The translations under genes and the position numbers were made by a program. A model generated the notes under the pieces. That model did no database searches. It had not been told where the DNA came from and saw only the letters and a list, made by a program, of their open reading frames with translations. From Hypericibacter adhaerens (GTDB taxonomy: Bacteria; Pseudomonadota; Alphaproteobacteria; Dongiales; Dongiaceae), in assembly GCF_008728835.1 (NCBI RefSeq), contig NZ_CP042582.1, positions 2,569,001-2,633,000 of the forward strand: a DNA stretch of 64,000 nucleotides, written 5' to 3'. This document shows positions 59,092 to 64,000 of this stretch, one piece after another (the stretch's first letter is position 1; each line of letters begins with the position of its first letter).

Positions 59092-60582
59092 CTAAGCTTC
59101 GAGCTTGGCGAGGATTTTGGGCAGCGCTTCAGGCAGATCCTCAGCAATCAACCCGCGGCCGACCGCGGCCCCGGCGGCCCCGTGAAGCCAGACGGCGGCG
59201 GCGGCGGCCTCGAAGGCCGGCATGCCTTGGGCCAGCAGCGTGCCGCAGATCCCGGCCAGCACGTCGCCGGTGCCGGCGCTGGCGAGGTCCGGTGGCGCAT
59301 TGTCGTTGATGACGGCGCGACCGTCCGGGGCGGCGATGACGCTGTCGGCGCCCTTGAACAGCACGATCCCGCCCAGGCGTGCCGCCGCCGCCCGCGCCCG
59401 GGCGAGCTTGCCCTGGTCGGCGGTCAGGTCGGGGAACAGCCGCGCGAACTCTCCGTCATGGGGCGTGACGATCAGGGGGCCCCGGAGTGCTGCTGTCAGC
59501 GTCTCGACCTTGCCGGCGAAGCTGGTGAGCCCATCGGCATCGAGGACGCAGGGACGGCCGGTGGCAAGCACCGCCAGCGCCAGATCGCGGGTGCCCTCCC
59601 CGACACCGCCGCCCGGCCCGATCACGCAGGCCGAGATGCGCCGGCTGTCCATCAGCCCGGCCAGGCCGCCGGGCTCGGGCAGCGGCAGGGTGATCAGCCC
59701 CGGCTGGTCGGCCGCATAGATCGGCAATGTCGCCGGCGGCGCCACCAGGGTCACCATGCCGGCACCCGCGCGCCGCGCCGCCCGTGCCGCCAACCGGCCC
59801 GCGCCGGTCATGACGCCGCCGCCGATCACCAGCAGATGGCCGCGCTTGTATTTGTGATCCTCGAGCCGGGGTCTGTGCAGCAGCGCGCGCCAGAGCGCGG
59901 GATCGTTGCGGGCGCAGCGCGGCTTGATCTGCGCCAGCACCTCGCGGTGGATGCCGATATCGGCCAGGTGGATCTCGCCCGCCAGCGCGCGGCCGGGCAA
60001 CAGGAGATGGCCCGGCTTGAGGCGGAAGAAGGTCACGGTCGCGCGGCAGCGCGGCGCCTCCCCCAGCACCCGCCCGCTGTCGCCATCGACCCCGCTCGGC
60101 ACATCGACGCCGACGCAGTCGAGGTCGAGGCGGTTGATCGCCGCGATGATCTCTTGCGCCGGGCCCTCGGGAGCCCGCGCCAGGCCGGCGCCGAACAACG
60201 CATCGATGACGAGCGGGTGCGTCTCGAGCAGCGACGGCGCGACGGCGGCAACCTTGCTGTCCCAGTCGGCGGCGGCCAGCGCCGCGTCGCTGCCTGCCTT
60301 CGGTGTGCCGAGAGCCGCGAGCGTCACCGGCCAGCCGGCCGCCTTGAGATGGCGGGCGGCGACATAACCGTCCCCGCCGTTGTTGCCGGGCCCGCACAGC
60401 ACCAGCACCGGCCGGCGGTTCCAGCGCAGCATCACGAAGCGCGCCACGGCGCGCCCGGCGGCTTCCATGAGCGTGATGCCGGCAATGCCGCCGGCGATCG
60501 TGAGCCGGTCGGCCTCGCGCATCTCGTCATTGCTCAGAACCTGGCCGGCATCTTGATCGAAGGGCAAGGGAGCGCCGGTCAT
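59092..60582 (-). CDS. nnr: Bifunctional NAD(P)H-hydrate epimerase/dehydratase
   Basis: Repairs hydrated NADH and NADPH. 496 residues. The N-terminal YjeF_N epimerase domain has GPGNNGGDG at 64-72 and VDVPSGVDGDSG; the C-terminal ribokinase-like ADP-dependent dehydratase has VIGGGVMTGAG, VTPHDGEFARLF and DLASAGTGDVLAG. ATG at 60582. Starts 11 nt after the aldolase gene's stop. Confidence 0.94.
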   Translation of the reverse strand: MTGAPLPFDQDAGQVLSNDEMREADRLTIAGGIAGITLMEAAGRAVARFVMLRWNRRPVLVLCGPGNNGGDGYVAARHLKAAGWPVTLAALGTPKAGSDAALAAADWDSKVAAVAPSLLETHPLVIDALFGAGLARAPEGPAQEIIAAINRLDLDCVGVDVPSGVDGDSGRVLGEAPRCRATVTFFRLKPGHLLLPGRALAGEIHLADIGIHREVLAQIKPRCARNDPALWRALLHRPRLEDHKYKRGHLLVIGGGVMTGAGRLAARAARRAGAGMVTLVAPPATLPIYAADQPGLITLPLPEPGGLAGLMDSRRISACVIGPGGGVGEGTRDLALAVLATGRPCVLDADGLTSFAGKVETLTAALRGPLIVTPHDGEFARLFPDLTADQGKLARARAAAARLGGIVLFKGADSVIAAPDGRAVINDNAPPDLASAGTGDVLAGICGTLLAQGMPAFEAAAAAVWLHGAAGAAVGRGLIAEDLPEALPKILAKLEA

Positions 60583-60593
60583 GCGAGCGCCTG

Positions 60594-61397
60594 TCAGGAA
60601 GACCGCGAGGACGGCTTGACGCGCTCGATCTGGGCGCGGACGGCCTCGCGCAGGATCGCCAGATCGGCGCTGCCCAGCACCAGTTGATAGCCCTCGGCGA
60701 AGAGCCGGTCGGCGGCGCGCGAGGCGGTCGGGATCGTGCCGAGCCAGCATTCCGATTTGCGCACGGCGCCTTCCACCTGCGCGATCGCGGCCTTGGCCTC
60801 CGGATGGTCGGGCTGGCCCATATGGCCCAGGCTCGCCGACAGATCGTGCGGCCCGATGAAGCAGAGATCGATGCCGGGCGTGGCCGCGATCGCCTCGGCC
60901 TCGGCCACGCCCCGCGCCGTCTCGATCTGGGCGATCACCAGGAGCGCCTCGTTGGCCTCGCGGATATAGTCGGCCGCGTTGACGCCGTAGGCCGAAGCGC
61001 GGATCACGGGAACGGCGACGCCGCGATACCCCTCGGGCGGATAGCGGCAGGCCGCGACGAAGGCCCGGGCCTCGGCCGCGCTGTTGATCGCCGGCGCCAT
61101 GATGCCGTCGACGCCGAGATCGAGCGCCCGCTTGATCCAGACCGGATCCATCGCCGGCACGCGGACGAGCGTCCAGGCGCCGCCGGAGCGGATTGCCGTC
61201 GCCATCGCATGCATGGTCTCGATGCCGATCGGGCTGTGCTCGGCATCGATCATGAGGCAGTCATAGCCCGCCGCCGCCATCATCTCGGCCACGCTGGGGC
61301 TGCCGGAATTGAGGAAGCTGCCGAAGAGCCGGCCGCCCGCCTTCAGATGCGCCTTCAGGCCGCCGAGCCCTGCCGCCTGCGCGCGGGCGCTCGTCAA
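60594..61397 (-). CDS. HpcH/HpaI aldolase family protein
   Basis: Class II pyruvate-type aldolase (HHED aldolase/2-dehydro-3-deoxyglucarate aldolase family); substrate not known. 267 residues, TIM barrel. Motifs: DCLMIDAEHSPIG near 46-58, VIAQIETARGVAEAE with metal-ligand Glu, and DLCFIGPHDLSASLG with metal-ligand Asp. The start is a TTG at 61397 overlapping the preceding TGA (TTGA); no ATG or GTG lies before the first conserved strand. Confidence 0.88.
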   Translation of the reverse strand: MTSARAQAAGLGGLKAHLKAGGRLFGSFLNSGSPSVAEMMAAAGYDCLMIDAEHSPIGIETMHAMATAIRSGGAWTLVRVPAMDPVWIKRALDLGVDGIMAPAINSAAEARAFVAACRYPPEGYRGVAVPVIRASAYGVNAADYIREANEALLVIAQIETARGVAEAEAIAATPGIDLCFIGPHDLSASLGHMGQPDHPEAKAAIAQVEGAVRKSECWLGTIPTASRAADRLFAEGYQLVLGSADLAILREAVRAQIERVKPSSRSS

Positions 61398-62839
61398 TTG
61401 ACGACCACCATGCAGCTGTCGCCGGGCGAGCGCGACATCAGCTCATGGCAGAGGCTCTGCGCGGCGTCGCGGTTGGATAGCGGCCCGCCGAACACGCGAT
61501 ACCAGATTCCGGACTCGTCGCCGAGATCGACCTTCTTGATCAGCAGCTGAAGCTGCCCGAAGAGGTCGGGGAAGGTCGCCTGGAAGCCTTGCCACTTGGC
61601 CTTGGCCTCCGCCTCCGTCCGGGTCGAGCTCAGCCAGACGCGCACCGCCGGCCCGGAAGCGGGCTGGTCGGTCGTCGGCACCGCCGCCTGCTGGGTGCTG
61701 CCGGGCGCGGCCGGCAGCGTGACACCGGTGCTCGCGGCGGGCGCCGTCGTCGTTGCCGGTGCGGATTGCGTGGGAACGAACGGCTTGGGCGTGGGGTTGA
61801 AGGGGTCTTCGTCGGTCGCGCTGGCGCTCGGCACATAGGACTGAGCGGCCGGCGCCGTGGCGCTGTTCGTGGCGGCGGCCGGCGCGGTCGTCGTGCTGGC
61901 GGGCGCCGTGGAGGTCGCCGTGACCGCGGTCGTCAGGGGCGATGCCGGCGTCGATGTCGCCGCGGTTGCCGTGGAGGTCCCGGGCGCCACAGTTTCGGCA
62001 CTCGTCGTCGTTGAAGCCGTGCTTGTGGACGTCGCCTGCTGGGCGGCCGCCATCGCTGCCTGTTCGGCCGCCTGGGCGGCGGCGTCGGCCTCGGCCTGGC
62101 GCTCCTTGTCGACCGACGAACCCTGCTGCCAGACCGGCGCATATTTCGTGTGGGCGGCGAGGATATCCTTGTCCAGGGTCGAGAGCCGCTGCTGGGCGGC
62201 CGGATTGCCGCCCTGAATGGCGGCCTCGTACCACTTCTTCGCCTCATCGAAGTTCCGCGGCACGCCTCTGCCCGAACGATACATCTCGGCCAGCGCGAAC
62301 TGCGCATCGGCCGAGCCCTGGGTCGCCGCCTGCCCGAACCACCAGGCGGCGTCGTTGTAGCTCTGCTGCAGCCCGCCATCGCCGCGATAGTAAATCAGCC
62401 CGAGATTGTACTCGGCCATGGGGTGGCCGCCCTCGGCCGCGAAGCGCCAGTAGCGGGCCGCCTGCTCCATGCTTTGCGGCACGCCCCGCCCCTGGGCGTA
62501 CATCAGCGCCAGGTTGTTCTCGGCCGCGGGCAGCCCCTGATCGGCGGCCTTCTGGTACCATTTCACGGCTTCGGCATAGTCGCGCTTCTCGACGCCGGCG
62601 CCGATCTCGTAGAGCAGGCCCATCCCGTGCTGGGCCCGGGCATCGCCGCCGTCGGCCAGCGGACGCCACTCCTTCGCCGCCGTGGCGAAGTCGCCCTTGT
62701 CGAAGGCCGCGAGCCCCGCCTCGTAGCTTTCCGCCCATGCCGGCGCGGCAACCAGCAATGCCAGCAGCAGGGTCGCGATGAAGCCGGCGGCGCGCAGGCC
62801 GTAAGCCCGTGTCGGATATGAGCGAATCATGCGCGGCAT
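61394..62839 (-). CDS. Sel1-repeat and SPOR-domain exported protein
   Basis: 481 residues. Signal peptide about 1-37 (FIATLLLALLVAAPAWA). At least five Sel1-type TPR units follow, e.g. ARAQHGMGLLYEIGAGVEKR and AAENNLALMYAQGRGVPQS, to about residue 215. A Thr/Ala/Ser/Pro low-complexity linker (about 250-385) leads to a C-terminal SPOR domain (VRVWLSSTRTEAEAKAKWQG and IWYRVFGGPLSNRDAAQ). SPOR binds denuded peptidoglycan at division sites, so a periplasmic, cell-wall role is likely. Start uncertain: ATG at 62839 used; 62830 is also possible. Confidence 0.85.
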   Translation of the reverse strand: MPRMIRSYPTRAYGLRAAGFIATLLLALLVAAPAWAESYEAGLAAFDKGDFATAAKEWRPLADGGDARAQHGMGLLYEIGAGVEKRDYAEAVKWYQKAADQGLPAAENNLALMYAQGRGVPQSMEQAARYWRFAAEGGHPMAEYNLGLIYYRGDGGLQQSYNDAAWWFGQAATQGSADAQFALAEMYRSGRGVPRNFDEAKKWYEAAIQGGNPAAQQRLSTLDKDILAAHTKYAPVWQQGSSVDKERQAEADAAAQAAEQAAMAAAQQATSTSTASTTTSAETVAPGTSTATAATSTPASPLTTAVTATSTAPASTTTAPAAATNSATAPAAQSYVPSASATDEDPFNPTPKPFVPTQSAPATTTAPAASTGVTLPAAPGSTQQAAVPTTDQPASGPAVRVWLSSTRTEAEAKAKWQGFQATFPDLFGQLQLLIKKVDLGDESGIWYRVFGGPLSNRDAAQSLCHELMSRSPGDSCMVVVN

Positions 62840-62910
62840 GATGCCTGGGCCGGAAACCATGTGCAATGCGACCCTCAACGCCGCGCCGGGTAGCGGGAAT
62901 TCGCGCCCGT

Positions 62911-63321
62911 TCAGTTCACCGGCCCGCCGGGCTCGTTGTCATTGTCGCTTTCCGCCGGCGGATCCTGGTTCGTGGGACCCGCCTGGTGATGCACCATCTT
63001 CCAGCGGCCGCGCTGGCGGATGAAGCAATTGGTCGCGACCAGGAAGCCGGCGCCGATCACCTCGAAGCAGATGACGATGGCGCTGTCGCCATGCTGAAAC
63101 ACGCGGGGGCTGCGGCAGCTTATGTCCGGGGCGTTCCGGCCGGTCAGGATCGCCCGCCAGCTGGCCAGGACCGTCTCGCGATCGGTCAGCGGCGCCCAGC
63201 CGGGATGGATGCAGACCACCGGCGCGTCCTTGGCCCAGAGATCCTCCATGGCGGCGGTGTCGCGATCGGCGAAGGCCCGGTAGAAGGCCTCGTTGGCGAA
63301 CAGGATGGCGTCGCGATCCAT
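62911..63321 (-). CDS. SnoaL-like (NTF2-fold) domain protein
   Basis: 136 residues. Typical SnoaL_3/DUF4440 pattern: [24 protein letters not shown], split near residues 5-28, then [21 protein letters not shown] and [12 protein letters not shown]. Cone-shaped fold used by ketosteroid isomerases and many proteins of unknown role; activity not predictable. Acidic Asn/Asp-rich C-terminal tail. ATG at 63321. Confidence 0.85.
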   Translation of the reverse strand: MDRDAILFANEAFYRAFADRDTAAMEDLWAKDAPVVCIHPGWAPLTDRETVLASWRAILTGRNAPDISCRSPRVFQHGDSAIVICFEVIGAGFLVATNCFIRQRGRWKMVHHQAGPTNQDPPAESDNDNEPGGPVN

Positions 63322-63431
63322 CGCACCCCGTGGCTTCCCGCCATCCGGGCGGTCGCGGGGCCCGCGCTCGTCCGGAAAGCCGTCTGGCGGCAAGCCCGAG
63401 AGGGCCGCCAGCGATGTTCAAGGAGAGAAAC

Positions 63432-63509
63432 TGGGGCGAGCGATGGGACTTGAACCCACGACATCCAGATCCACAATCTGGCGCTCTAACCAACTGAGCT
63501 ACGCCCGCC
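63432..63509 (-). tRNA. tRNA-His (GTG)
   Basis: 78 nt with encoded CCA and the extra G(-1) that pairs with C73, giving the 8-bp acceptor GGCGGGCG/CGCTCGCC unique to histidine. Anticodon loop TTGTGGA. Confidence 0.96.
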
Positions 63510-63792
63510 GCCGCGGCGGTTAAGTAAAGGGTGGCCGCGGTGCCGTCAAGCCGGCCGGCCCGCCGCCTTATGCCGCTTTGCCCGCCGGATGCCCCACCCC
63601 GCCCCGGCTTCTCGCAGGTAAGCGAAAAAACGTCGCGGCCAGAAAAGCCTGCTCCTCGCCGTACCGCGATTTAGGCTAGCCAATAACGGCTCCCCACCGG
63701 AAAGATGGGTTCCCCCGCCAAGCGCGGTCGGGACCGGTTCCCCGGGGAGCCCAAACATCGCCGCCCACCACCAATCAGGAGATCAGGGGACA

Positions 63793-64000
63793 ATGCTGCA
63801 ACTCGCCTCGGGCATGAGCCGCCTCGGCACCGAATCCGCCTTCGAAGTGCTGGCCCGCGCCAACGCGCTCGCCGCCGCGGGCAAGAGCATCATCAACCTC
63901 GGCATCGGCCAGCCCGACTTCAAGACGCCGGCCCATATCGTCGAGGCCGCGATCAAGGCGCTGAAGGACGGCCATCACGGCTATACCCCGGCCAACGGCA
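63793..64000 (+). CDS. Pyridoxal-phosphate aminotransferase class I/II, N-terminal part
   Basis: First 69 codons, cut by the right edge. Begins MLQLASGMSRLGTES and contains INLGIGQPDFKTPAHIVEAA and GHHGYTPANG, which match the N-terminus of type I aspartate/aromatic aminotransferases. The PLP-lysine lies outside the window. GGGGA precedes the ATG. The 283-nt gap after tRNA-His shows no clear promoter. Confidence 0.88.
   Translation, partial: MLQLASGMSRLGTESAFEVLARANALAAAGKSIINLGIGQPDFKTPAHIVEAAIKALKDGHHGYTPANG

Overview
The window is GC-rich chromosomal DNA from an alphaproteobacterium, most likely of the order Rhodospirillales. The evidence is the gene order: rpsB-tsf-pyrH-frr-uppS-cdsA-rseP-bamA-skp-fabZ-lpxA-lpxI-lpxB, gltX-gltA beside comEC, nuoA to nuoN followed by birA-coaX-rnj-mce-DUF1467, and tig-clpP-clpX-lon-hupB. 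All three runs are typical of this class. Use of LpxI rather than LpxH, ribonuclease J, a short prolyl-tRNA synthetase without an editing insertion, and one LolC/E-type permease fit too. Genus cannot be fixed from the sequence. I see no insertion sequence, prophage, CRISPR array or plasmid feature. This is core chromosome with a few accessory insertions.

Layout. 1-5.1 kb: comEC (cut by the left edge), a phytanoyl-CoA dioxygenase-family gene, gltX, and gltA with its own candidate promoter and a bidirectional terminator. 5.1-6.7 kb: an AI-2E-type permease and glyoxalase I. 6.7-19.3 kb: the envelope and translation block on the minus strand, read rpsB to lpxB. It makes ribosomal protein S2, EF-Ts, UMP kinase, ribosome recycling factor, undecaprenyl-PP synthase, CDP-DAG synthase, RseP, BamA, Skp, FabZ and the lipid A enzymes LpxA, LpxI and LpxB. 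Two genes usually part of this block, lpxD and dxr, are absent from their expected slots. 19.6-27.9 kb: dnaE, lolD, lolC and proS, with an accessory DUF2264 gene between dnaE and lolD.

28.1-32.3 kb is an accessory segment set between proS and DUF1467, which are often neighbours. It holds a small exported protein, an AzgA-type purine permease, a candidate structured RNA of about 159 nt with its own promoter and terminator (30087-30245), a DUF2336 gene, and DNA-3-methyladenine glycosylase I. 32.3-51 kb: DUF1467, methylmalonyl-CoA epimerase, ribonuclease J, CoaX, BirA and the full 14-gene complex I operon. Two tiny paralogous membrane-protein genes are packed between nuoF and nuoG. 51.2-58.5 kb: tRNA-Asp, tRNA-Val, HU, Lon (with a near-consensus heat-shock promoter), ClpX, ClpP, trigger factor and tRNA-Leu. 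58.6-64 kb: a GNAT acetyltransferase, NAD(P)H-hydrate repair enzyme, HpaI-type aldolase, Sel1/SPOR exported protein, SnoaL-like protein, tRNA-His and the start of an aspartate-type aminotransferase.

The genes mostly serve growth functions: envelope biogenesis, translation, respiration and protein quality control. Many minus-strand neighbours overlap by 1-14 nt (ATGA, GTGA, TTGA or TGATG junctions), which points to long co-transcribed and translationally coupled operons. The points most worth following are the unassigned RNA at 30.1 kb, the complex I passenger pair, and the missing lpxD and dxr. Promoters, terminators and the RNA were found by eye and are predictions.
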